A DNA stretch of 64,000 nt, taken from Candidatus Aminicenantota bacterium. GTDB lineage: Bacteria; Acidobacteriota; Aminicenantia; Aminicenantales; UBA4085. This document shows, piece after piece, positions 18,895 through 27,264 of this stretch; position 1 is the stretch's first letter; each line of letters opens with the position of its first letter. The notes under the pieces are model-generated. The model did not search any database. It was not told the origin of the DNA and saw nothing but the letters and a program-made list of their open reading frames with translations. The translations under genes were made by a program, and so were the position numbers. The stretch lies in contig PLMN01000025.1 of assembly GCA_003141555.1 (NCBI GenBank), positions 62,001 to 126,000 of the forward strand. The letters run 5' to 3'.

Positions 18895-18930
18895 TAAAAA
18901 AAAGGGGACGGTCCGAAGACCGTCCCCCTC
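18894..18930 (-). terminator. Rho-independent terminator of groES-groEL
   Basis: A perfect 10-bp stem (GGGGACGGTC and its complement) closed by a UUCG loop on the minus strand, followed by eight U. It lies 28 nt after the groEL stop codon. Confidence 0.9.
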
Positions 18931-18957
18931 GGGAAATCAAATTCCGCGCGCGGGCGC

Positions 18958-20902
<1,945 letters not shown>

Positions 20903-20928
20903 AAAAACCTCCTTAAAATTTTTTGATC

Positions 20929-20955
20929 TTAGCAATCAGATAGATCGAGTGCTAA
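20929..20955. promoter_or_regulatory. CIRCE operator (HrcA site)
   Basis: TTAGCAATC, nine bases, GAGTGCTAA. This matches the CIRCE consensus TTAGCACTC-N9-GAGTGCTAA with one mismatch. It overlaps the -10 box and transcription start of the groES promoter, the usual place for HrcA repression. Confidence 0.93.
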
Positions 20956-20982
20956 TATACACGGACGGATTTATTTTGTCAA
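20954..20982 (-). promoter_or_regulatory. Sigma70-type promoter of groES-groEL
   Basis: On the minus strand: TTGACA (20982-20977), 17-bp spacer, TATATT (20959-20954). The leader to groES is about 45 nt and contains most of the CIRCE element. Confidence 0.9.
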
Positions 20983-21016
20983 GGGGGAAAACGGTCTAAA
21001 TTAGCAGTCGGCGGAT

Positions 21017-21259
21017 CTAACTGCCAGATAATTTCTTGATTTTAAGCGATTTCACCCGGTTGTGGAGAGTGTTGCGGTGGACGCCGAGCGCGTCCGACAT
21101 TTTCGTCTTGTTGCCCTCGAATTTTCTCCCGGCGCACTCGATATAGAGCTTCTGGAATTCTTTCACCGCGTCCCGGAACCGGACGCCCTTGTCCACCATC
21201 TCCGCGACAAGCAACTCCATCTTCTGATGGATGTTGAGCGAGTCAGATTTCCTGTCCAT
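21017..21259 (-). CDS. Small Fis-type helix-turn-helix protein
   Basis: 80 aa from the ATG at 21259 (GGGAGCA upstream). The C-terminal half is a Fis-family helix-turn-helix (NKTKMSDALGVHRNTLHNRVKSL), as in the DNA-binding domain of Fis and NtrC-type activators. The N-terminal half (MDRKSDSLNIHQKMELLVAEMVDKG) is helical and may dimerise. No receiver or AAA+ domain is present. It overlaps the end of cvpA by 17 nt and is the last gene of the purC operon. Role: DNA-binding regulator or nucleoid protein, targets unknown. Confidence 0.8.
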   Translation of the reverse strand: MDRKSDSLNIHQKMELLVAEMVDKGVRFRDAVKEFQKLYIECAGRKFEGNKTKMSDALGVHRNTLHNRVKSLKIKKLSGS

Positions 21260-21794
21260 TGTTCTTGCTCCCGCCTTTGGGGATCCCGCCCTTGGCCACG
21301 TCGTCATAGGTGGACTTGATCTTGTCCTTCAGGTCCTGCGGAATGAGGTTGATGAAGATCCTGGCCCCTTCATAGCAGATCGGGGCCAGCTTCGAATTGG
21401 TCACCGCGTCGGGATTGACCGGGAAGGCCAGCAGGCCGAAGACGAGCGCCCCCCCGACGAGGACGCCCTCAACGAGGCCGACCAGTCCCCCGAGAAAATG
21501 GTTGAAGAAGCCCAGCGTTCCCTTCATGACCTTGGTCAGGAGACCGGTCAGGATCGCGCCGGCGAGGAAGACGCCCAGGAAGACGAGGATGAAGCCCAGG
21601 AAATTGGCCACGGCCTCGTTCTTCACCACTTTGCCGACGACGGCCGCGACGGGCTGATACCAACGGGCGGCCAGGACGATGCCGGCGATGACGACGACGA
21701 AGCCGAGGAGCTCACGGACGAGGCCCTTGACGAAGCCCAGGATGACGGCGCCCAGGATGAGAATCGCCAGGACGATATCGAGCCAATCGATCAT
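21243..21794 (-). CDS. CvpA family membrane protein
   Basis: 183 aa with four predicted membrane helices (DIVLAILILGAVILGFVKGL; LLGFVVVIAGIVLAA; FLGFILVFLGVFLAGAIL; GLVGLVEGVLVGGALVFGLL). The N-terminal MIDWLDIVLA and the FVKGLVRELLGF segment fit the CvpA family, linked to colicin V production and envelope stress tolerance in enterobacteria. The C-terminal 45 residues are a polar tail. Its ATG overlaps the PHP gene stop (ATGA at 21791-21794), so it is translationally coupled. Confidence 0.88.
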   Translation of the reverse strand: MIDWLDIVLAILILGAVILGFVKGLVRELLGFVVVIAGIVLAARWYQPVAAVVGKVVKNEAVANFLGFILVFLGVFLAGAILTGLLTKVMKGTLGFFNHFLGGLVGLVEGVLVGGALVFGLLAFPVNPDAVTNSKLAPICYEGARIFINLIPQDLKDKIKSTYDDVAKGGIPKGGSKNNGQEI

Positions 21795-22678
21795 GCCTGC
21801 CTCCGTCTCACCCTCAGCTGCTCAAGAATCTCGGGGCCGCCGTCCCGGATGTCCCCGAAGCGGACATGGGGCTTGATGCGGCCGTGGAAATCCGAGCCCG
21901 CCGTGGGCACGAGGTCGAGCTCCGCGGCGAGGCCGCGGTAAAACGCGGTCAACTCGGGCGTATGGTACGACGTATAGACTTCGAGGCCGGCTAGGCCCTT
22001 GTCTTTGAGCGCGGCCAGGTCGCCGCGCGTTGCGTTCTCGAAATAAGCGCCGGGGTGGGCGAGCACCGGCACGGCGCCCGAGCCGGGCGCCGCGTCCAGG
22101 ACCTCGAGGAGGGGCATGTGGCGCTTGACGACCGACGCCGGCCGGCCGTCCATGAAATAATCCCGGTAAAAATGGTAGGGCGCCCAGGTCCGGGCGGGGC
22201 CTTCGAAATATTTCCGCAGCGCGGGGACGTTCTTCGAGGACGGCTTGTCGAGCAGGATCTGGGCGATCGCAACCCCCAGGGGCGGAGCCCCCGGCGAAGC
22301 GGCCTCGACGTCCTCCCAGGAAAGGTCCAGACCCAACTCTCCGAGCCGGGCCACGCGCTCGCGCGCCTCGATCAGCCGCCCCGCGGAGACGCGCTCCGCG
22401 ATGCGGGCGATGACCGGGCTCGTCCAGTCGAGGTACGGCAGGAGGAGATGGAACTCGCGGCCCTCGAAGAGGGTCGTGACCTCCATGCTCGGTACGATCT
22501 CGACGCCCGTTCCGACGGCGGCCTCGACCGCCTCGGGATACGCCGCGGTCGTATCATGGTCGGAGATGGAGATCGCGGCGAACCCGGCCTCGCGGGCCAT
22601 GGCGATGAGCTCGGCCGGGGCGAAGTCCCCGTCGCTCGAGAAGCGGGAATGGATATGGAGATCGACGAAACCGGGCAT
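21791..22678 (-). CDS. PHP domain phosphoesterase
   Basis: 295 aa. Metal-binding motifs of the PHP fold are visible: DLHIHSRFSSDG at the N-terminus, SISDHDT near 40, Glu in PSMEVT near 65, LAHPG near 195 and AGSDFHG near 265. The whole chain fits the RNase AM/YciV-like group that removes phosphate from 3',5'-nucleoside bisphosphates, with an inserted helical part around 100-160. Cytoplasmic. It follows purC by 11 bp and overlaps cvpA. Exact substrate cannot be assigned from sequence. Confidence 0.88.
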   Translation of the reverse strand: MPGFVDLHIHSRFSSDGDFAPAELIAMAREAGFAAISISDHDTTAAYPEAVEAAVGTGVEIVPSMEVTTLFEGREFHLLLPYLDWTSPVIARIAERVSAGRLIEARERVARLGELGLDLSWEDVEAASPGAPPLGVAIAQILLDKPSSKNVPALRKYFEGPARTWAPYHFYRDYFMDGRPASVVKRHMPLLEVLDAAPGSGAVPVLAHPGAYFENATRGDLAALKDKGLAGLEVYTSYHTPELTAFYRGLAAELDLVPTAGSDFHGRIKPHVRFGDIRDGGPEILEQLRVRRRQA

Positions 22679-22689
22679 GGCGGCGGGCC

Positions 22690-23580
22690 TCAGAGCCCCG
22701 TTTTCCCGGTGAGGAGCTTGAAGATCTCGACGTATTTCTCGGACGTCCTGGCGATGAGGTCCGGAGGCAGGGCCGGGGGGTCGGTCTTCTTGTCCCAGGC
22801 CGTGCTTTCGAGGTAGTCGCGGACGAACTGCTTGTCGAGGCTCGGCTGGCTCCTGCCCGGTTCGTAGGAGGCGAGCGGCCAGAACCGGGACGAGTCCGGG
22901 GTGAAGATCTCGTCGATCAGGAGGAGCTCGCCCCCGATCAGGCCGAATTCGAACTTGGTGTCGGCGATGATGATCCCCCGGGAGAGGGCATGGAGGGAGG
23001 CCCGCTGATAGAGCTCGAAGCTGACCTTGCGGATCTTCTTGGCCAGAGCGGGCTCCACGATCTTCTGCATGTCCTTGAAGCTGATGTTCTCATCGTGGCC
23101 GACTTCGGCTTTGGTCGAGGGGGTGAAGATGGGCTCGTCCAGGCGGTCTGATTCCCGCAGGCCGGACCGGAGTTTGATCCCGCAGATCTTGCCCCCGGCC
23201 TTGTATTCCTTCCAGCCCGAGCCGGCGAGATAGCCCCGGACGACGCATTCAATGGGGACGACCGAGGTCTTGGAGACGAGCATCGACCGCTTGTCGAGCA
23301 CCTCGCGGTACTTGGCCAGCGCGGCCGGGAATTCCGCAACGTCGGCCGCGATCATGTGGTTGGGCACCACGAGGGCGGTATAGTCGAACCAGAAGCGGGA
23401 GAGCTGGGTCAGGACCTTGCCCTTGTCCGGGATGATCGAGGGCAGGACGAAGTCGAAGGCCGAGATCCGATCGGTCGCGACGATCAGGAGCCGGTCGCCG
23501 ACCTCATAGACGTTCCGGACCTTGCCTTTCTTGAACAGCTTCAGATCGGGGAGAGAGATGTCGGAAAAAGTTTCGGTCAT
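22690..23580 (-). CDS. purC: Phosphoribosylaminoimidazole-succinocarboxamide synthase (SAICAR synthetase)
   Basis: 296 aa, the long form common outside enterobacteria. Diagnostic blocks: FKKGKVRNVYEV, TDRISAFDFVLPSIIPDKGKVL, ECVVRGYLAGSGWKEY, DTKFEFGL and LIDEIFTPDSSRFW. It condenses CAIR with aspartate using ATP in purine synthesis, in the cytoplasm. It heads an operon with PHP, cvpA and the Fis-like gene. No other pur gene is adjacent. The promoter at 23622-23651 abuts a repeat cluster. Confidence 0.97.
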   Translation of the reverse strand: MTETFSDISLPDLKLFKKGKVRNVYEVGDRLLIVATDRISAFDFVLPSIIPDKGKVLTQLSRFWFDYTALVVPNHMIAADVAEFPAALAKYREVLDKRSMLVSKTSVVPIECVVRGYLAGSGWKEYKAGGKICGIKLRSGLRESDRLDEPIFTPSTKAEVGHDENISFKDMQKIVEPALAKKIRKVSFELYQRASLHALSRGIIIADTKFEFGLIGGELLLIDEIFTPDSSRFWPLASYEPGRSQPSLDKQFVRDYLESTAWDKKTDPPALPPDLIARTSEKYVEIFKLLTGKTGL

Positions 23581-23621
23581 AGTGCACCTGGTTCGCCGGG
23601 ACGAAATCGAAATAGGCGACT

Positions 23622-23651
23622 ATGATACCCAAAATCGGGGCACCCGGTCAA
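23622..23651 (-). promoter_or_regulatory. Sigma70-type promoter of the purC operon
   Basis: On the minus strand: TTGACC (23651-23646), 18-bp spacer, TATCAT (23627-23622). Leader of about 35 nt to purC. The -35 box is 3 bp from the first repeat copy. Confidence 0.65.
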
Positions 23652-23654
23652 TTC

Positions 23655-23948
23655 AATTGGTGACAGATACTCCATTTCCGAATTTCGCTCAAAGTCATCA
23701 GCTCTTAATTGGTGACAGTTACTCCATTTCCTAATTCCCAACAGGGTAAATTGATTCATCGATCTCCGGTTTAGATGGGGGATCGATTCCTCCGCCACCA
23801 AAAACGTGAAAACCCGGAACTTCTTTGAAGTTTCTGGAATGGAGCCCCCCTGGACGGTGCTGTTTTAATTAGGAAATGGAGTAACTGTCACCGATTTCCG
23901 ATGAGCGGGGACTCCCTTAATTAGGAAATGGAGTATCTGTCACCGATT
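23655..23948. repeat. Palindromic repeat cluster, family B: four 30-bp copies in nested inverted pairs
   Basis: Plus-oriented copies at 23655-23684 and 23707-23736 share the core GGTGACAG-T-ACTCCATTTC. Minus-oriented copies lie at 23867-23896 and 23919-23948. The outer pair shares the variant GATACT and the inner pair GTTACT, so the copies form nested inverted pairs around a 130-bp centre. A further partial copy (GTCACCGATTTCG) follows at about 23953. With the leader of purC this explains the whole 367-bp gene-free gap. The AT-rich borders differ from the GC-rich genome. REP/RAYT-type elements are the closest known analogy. Confidence 0.85.
23776..23800 (+). other. tRNA/tmRNA 3'-end-like fragment
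   Basis: GGGGG and CCTCC enclose a 7-nt loop ATCGATT, and GCCACCA follows, resembling a T-arm with an encoded CCA end. No 5' half exists upstream, so it is not a functional RNA. It may be a remnant of an integration event, or chance. Confidence 0.25.
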
Positions 23949-24700
23949 TACCCGTCACCGATTTCGCGAATTCCGATGAAATTGTAAAGGCGGGCTGACG
24001 TGTCGCGGTCGCGGCGATACGACAGGAGCCGGCCGTCGCAGTGCGTGCAGAGGGGGATATCGGCCACGGCGTCGGGCCGAAGCCCCGCCCCAAGGAGCTG
24101 GCTCCGGTTGGCCGCCTTGAGATCGAGAACGTATTTCCCTCCGCCGGCCGCGTCGGGGGCAGCCGATCTCCGGAACGCGGCGTCTCCTTGCCCCCTCCGC
24201 AGGAACTCGCCCCGGACATCCTCCCCGACCTCGTAACACGCGGGACCGATGCACGGGCCGAGGACCGCGACGAGCCGGGGCGGCCGGGAGCCGTAGCGCT
24301 CCCCGAGCGCGCGGACGACGCGCGCCGAGATCCCCAGGCTCGTCCCCCGCCAGCCGGCGTGGACGGCCGCCACGGCCTTGTGCTCGAGGTCGGCGAGCAG
24401 GACCGGCAGGCAGTCGGCGGTCCGGATCGCGAGGAGGAGGCCGGACCCGTCCGTCGCCAGGGCGTCGCCCTGCAGGCGCCGCGCGGGGGGCTTATCGATG
24501 AAATGGAGGGCGTCGGAATGCGTCTGCTCGAGCTCGACGAGGCGGGCGCCGGGCCAGCCGCCCTCCTTCCCAAAATCCTCCGGGCCCCAGACGCGCGTCC
24601 CGAATCCGTGGACGAGCCAGGGAATCGAGGCGAAAAGGGAGTCGGTCAGATAGGGCGGGGGCATCATGACTTTGGCCCGGGAGAAGGATTCTGATCTCAT
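23948..24700 (-). CDS. pgeF: Polyphenol oxidase/laccase-domain protein (YfiH/PgeF family)
   Basis: 250 aa. Family motifs: VHGFGTRVWGPEDFG, LEQTHSD, TADCLPVLLADLEHKAVAAVHAGWRGT and GPCIGPACYEVG, which provide the zinc-binding His and Cys ligands. Characterised members act as purine nucleoside phosphorylases/adenosine deaminases, and some edit peptidoglycan precursors. The ATG at 24700 (MRSESFS) is chosen because the -10 box covers the earlier ATG at 24712. The last residues (REIGDG) and the stop codon lie in family B repeat sequence, so the original C-terminus has been replaced. Confidence 0.88.
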   Translation of the reverse strand: MRSESFSRAKVMMPPPYLTDSLFASIPWLVHGFGTRVWGPEDFGKEGGWPGARLVELEQTHSDALHFIDKPPARRLQGDALATDGSGLLLAIRTADCLPVLLADLEHKAVAAVHAGWRGTSLGISARVVRALGERYGSRPPRLVAVLGPCIGPACYEVGEDVRGEFLRRGQGDAAFRRSAAPDAAGGGKYVLDLKAANRSQLLGAGLRPDAVADIPLCTHCDGRLLSYRRDRDTSARLYNFIGIREIGDG

Positions 24701-24709
24701 CCTGCTCCA

Positions 24710-24738
24710 CATATATTACAGACCCGGCCGGCGTTCAA
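24710..24738 (-). promoter_or_regulatory. Sigma70-type promoter of the PgeF-like gene
   Basis: On the minus strand: TTGAAC (24738-24733), 17-bp spacer, TATATG (24715-24710). The ATG at 24700 begins 9 nt downstream, giving an almost leaderless mRNA. Confidence 0.6.
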
Positions 24739-24796
24739 GCGCGCCGGGATCGGAATGAATACGGCCGGCCCGCGCCCGGCTCCTCTTGCCCTTTGA

Positions 24797-24952
24797 TCAG
24801 GCGGCGGATATGATTGTCTCCGCCGCGCCGCCGCCGAAGCGACGGAGGAAGCGATCCTCAATTCGCCGTTCAAGACCCGTCGGACCGAGGGCAAGGACGG
24901 CCGGATCGCCGAGGCCCTTCCGATTGACACGCTGAAGGAAATCCTGAAATAA
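24797..24952 (+). pseudogene. C-terminal remnant of a P1 (DmpA/S58) family peptidase
   Basis: A 51-codon frame with no start codon encodes AAAEATEEAILNSPFKTRR, then EGKDGRIAEALPIDTLKEILK and a TAA stop. The pattern EATEEAILN...GRDGR..EALPID is the typical end of P1 family aminopeptidases/D-esterases, which normally have 350 residues or more. The catalytic part is absent upstream (an in-frame TGA at 24794), so this is a decayed fragment. The racemase gene follows 20 bp later. Confidence 0.65.
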
Positions 24953-24972
24953 GGCCAGGGAGGACGGAGTTC

Positions 24973-25704
24973 ATGGGAGCCGCATCGCCCAACCATAATA
25001 AGAAGAAAGTCATCGGCGTGCTGGGCGGCATGGGGCCCGAGGCGACCGCGCTGTTCTTCCGCCTTCTCGTCCGATCGACCGACGCGGCCACGGACCAGGA
25101 CCATGCCCGCATCCTCGTCTGGAACAACCCCCGCATCCCGCCCCGGTCCGAGGCGATCATCTCCGGCGGGCCGAGCCCGCTTCCGGCGCTCCTCGAGGGT
25201 CTGACCCTCCTCGAGCGCGGCGGCGCGGGGCTCGTCGTCATGCCCTGCCTCACCGCCCATCACTTCGCCTCCGAGCTGGCCGCCGCAGCCGGCGTGCCCC
25301 TCGTCGACCTGATCGGCGAGACGCTCGCCCATGTTCGGAAGGCTTTCCCGGCCTTGAAGACCGCGGGCCTCCTGGCCAGCCCCGGCACGATCCGGTCCGG
25401 GCTTTTTTCCAAGGCGTTCGCCGGGGCGGGCATCGGCATCCTCGTTCCGGCGCCCCGGGAGCAGGAGGCTGTGACGGCGGCCATCCTTGAGATCAAGGCG
25501 GGGCGCACTTCGGGCCGGCCGCGGACGCTTATCCTCCGCGCCGCCCGAGCCCTCGCCGCCCGAGGCGCGGAGGCCGTCATCGCCGCCTGCACCGAGGTTC
25601 CGCTCGTCCTCCGGCCGGCCGACCTCGCCTGCCCTTTCCTCGACCCCATGGCCATCGGCGCCCGGGCCTGCATCCGGAAGGCGGGCTATGCCGTCAAGGA
25701 TTGA
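24973..25704 (+). CDS. Aspartate/glutamate racemase family protein
   Basis: 243 aa. The N-terminal block VIGVLGGMGPEATALFF and the two catalytic cysteine motifs identify the family: MPCLTAHH near 85 and AACTEVPL near 200. Members racemise acidic amino acids with two cysteines as acid and base. The first motif has Leu where most members have Asn or Thr (PCNTAH), so the substrate may not be aspartate. GGGAGG precedes the ATG. It stands alone, convergent with the anti-sigma gene 5 bp further on. Confidence 0.88.
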   Translation: MGAASPNHNKKKVIGVLGGMGPEATALFFRLLVRSTDAATDQDHARILVWNNPRIPPRSEAIISGGPSPLPALLEGLTLLERGGAGLVVMPCLTAHHFASELAAAAGVPLVDLIGETLAHVRKAFPALKTAGLLASPGTIRSGLFSKAFAGAGIGILVPAPREQEAVTAAILEIKAGRTSGRPRTLILRAARALAARGAEAVIAACTEVPLVLRPADLACPFLDPMAIGARACIRKAGYAVKD

Positions 25705-25709
25705 CGCGG

Positions 25710-26444
25710 TCAGCGCTTCAAGACCGCCAGGTCCAGGACGGGATTGACCTCGTACCACTTGCGGCCCGGCTGGGGATCGTAGCGGGCCACGCCGTAAACC
25801 CGGACGCGGTTACCTTCCTGAGGAATGGCCATTCCCGCCGGGCTGAGGATCTCGCAGACGACGAACGGCTCCGATCCCTGCGCGGCCTCGACCAGCTTGA
25901 AGTGAAGCGTCCGCTCCTCGGGATCGAGGTAGACCTCGCGCACGTAGCCTTCCGTGGCGATGTAGGGTCGCGTATTCGAGGGGAGCTCCGGAATTCGGAT
26001 CGGATGATAGTCGCCGATGTTCAGGGTGTTCGATTTCGCGAGAAGGGCGGCCCGCTCCCCGACCGTCATCCGTCGCCCCGTGACCGCGAAGACGACGGCC
26101 AGGACCAGGGCCACGGCCATGACCCCCTGGATCACGGCGGGCGACGACAGCGGAGCCAGCCGGTCCGCCCACCTTCCGCCCGCCCGCCTGCCGCGCCCCA
26201 GGCCGCCGCGCGCCGCCCCGCCGGTTTCCGGCGCCTCGAAGGCGGGCGGCCGCGATGCGCCGGCATCCTCCGGCCGCATGAGCCGCGCGGCCAGCTCATG
26301 CCCGGCCCGCAACCGGGCAAAGTCCGCGCGACACCGTTCGCAGCCGCGCAGATGATCTTCCACGCGCTTCGCGGGGCCGGGAGGAAGCTCGCCGTCGAGA
26401 TAAGGGATGAACAGCCGGCGCAGACGGTAGCGGAGGCAGATCAT
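25710..26444 (-). CDS. Anti-sigma factor with zinc-finger (zf-HC2) domain
   Basis: 244 aa. The N-terminal anti-sigma zinc finger shows the His-x3-Cys-x2-Cys set in HLRGCERC near residue 31. A single membrane helix (about 105-123: GVMAVALVLAVVFAV) follows a Gly/Arg/Pro-rich linker. The outer part (125-244) is a compact beta domain (YIATEGYVREVYLD, GNRVRVYGVARYD) of unknown fold, possibly OB-like. It lies 28 bp after the ECF sigma gene on the same strand and should hold that sigma factor at the membrane until an envelope signal arrives. Confidence 0.85.
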   Translation of the reverse strand: MICLRYRLRRLFIPYLDGELPPGPAKRVEDHLRGCERCRADFARLRAGHELAARLMRPEDAGASRPPAFEAPETGGAARGGLGRGRRAGGRWADRLAPLSSPAVIQGVMAVALVLAVVFAVTGRRMTVGERAALLAKSNTLNIGDYHPIRIPELPSNTRPYIATEGYVREVYLDPEERTLHFKLVEAAQGSEPFVVCEILSPAGMAIPQEGNRVRVYGVARYDPQPGRKWYEVNPVLDLAVLKR

Positions 26445-26472
26445 CGCCGTCCCTCTCCGCGTTCGGCCGCGC

Positions 26473-27138
26473 TCACAGGATCCTCCGGACGGGCTCCAGC
26501 CTGTCGCCGAGTTCGGCCAGGGCCCGGTTCAGCCGCGAGGCCACCGTCCCGGGCGCGCAACCGAGCGCCCGGCTCATTTCCTCGTAGGACATGCCTTCCA
26601 CATATTTAAGGATGACCACCTCGCGCATCTTGAAGGGCAGCTGCCGCACCGCGTCCCGGAGAAGGATGTTCCGCGTCTCGGCCGCGTCCGGAAGCGGATC
26701 CCGCTCCATTTCGTCGCTGCTGCCCAGGATCGTGTCGAGCGGCACATGAGGGGCGGACCGGCGCCGGTGGAAATTCCGGCACTCGTTGCGGGCGATCCGG
26801 TAGAGCCAGGTGAACAGGCTGGACTGGAAGCGGAAGCTCCCGAGCCCGCGGTAGGCCTTGAAGAAGATCGTCTGGATGAGGTCCTGCGCTTGGAGCGGAT
26901 CGCCGATCGAATAGACGACCAGGCTCCAGATCCTCTCGCGATACGCCTCGTAGAGCTCCCGGAACGCGGCCGGATCGCCGCTCTGGGCCGCCGCCGCGAG
27001 CCTCCGTTCGCTCTCGCGCTCGCCGGCGGCCCCCGGCGCGGCAGGCGGGGCAACGGGATGCGGCGCCGCCCAGGCGGACGCGCGGGCGGGGCGCAACGGA
27101 GCGTCGGCGACGGCTTGTCCCACGGCCTCGGTTTTCAT
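26473..27138 (-). CDS. ECF-family RNA polymerase sigma factor
   Basis: 221 aa. Region 2 is seen at about 47-115 (FRELYEAYRERIWSLVVYSIGDPLQAQDLIQTIFFKAY) and region 4 at about 160-215 (LPFKMREVVILKYVEGMSYEEMSRALGCAPGTVASRL). The N-terminal 45 residues are an Ala/Pro-rich extension that most ECF factors lack. It forms an operon with the downstream anti-sigma gene. The promoter is sigma70-like, with the -10 box only 11 nt from the ATG. A TonB receptor gene starts 126 bp away in the opposite direction and is a possible target. Confidence 0.93.
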   Translation of the reverse strand: MKTEAVGQAVADAPLRPARASAWAAPHPVAPPAAPGAAGERESERRLAAAAQSGDPAAFRELYEAYRERIWSLVVYSIGDPLQAQDLIQTIFFKAYRGLGSFRFQSSLFTWLYRIARNECRNFHRRRSAPHVPLDTILGSSDEMERDPLPDAAETRNILLRDAVRQLPFKMREVVILKYVEGMSYEEMSRALGCAPGTVASRLNRALAELGDRLEPVRRIL

Positions 27139-27149
27139 GTCCGGCCGGA

Positions 27150-27178
27150 AATATAGCCCCGCTGGGGGGGCATGTCAA
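27150..27178 (-). promoter_or_regulatory. Sigma70-type promoter of the ECF sigma operon
   Basis: On the minus strand: TTGACA (27178-27173), 17-bp spacer, TATATT (27155-27150). The start codon is 11 nt after the -10 box, so the leader is only about 4-5 nt. Confidence 0.8.
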
Positions 27179-27264
27179 GGACGCGGAAGCGGGCCGCATC
27201 CGGCCGGAATTTTCATGGAAGAAATCCGTTTTCCCCGGTGTCTAATATAAATATAGGAGTGTAC

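Noticed and set aside
24924-24952. TTGACA as a -35 box for the racemase gene
   Set aside because: It lies in the coding relic, and no acceptable -10 is found 16-18 bp downstream.
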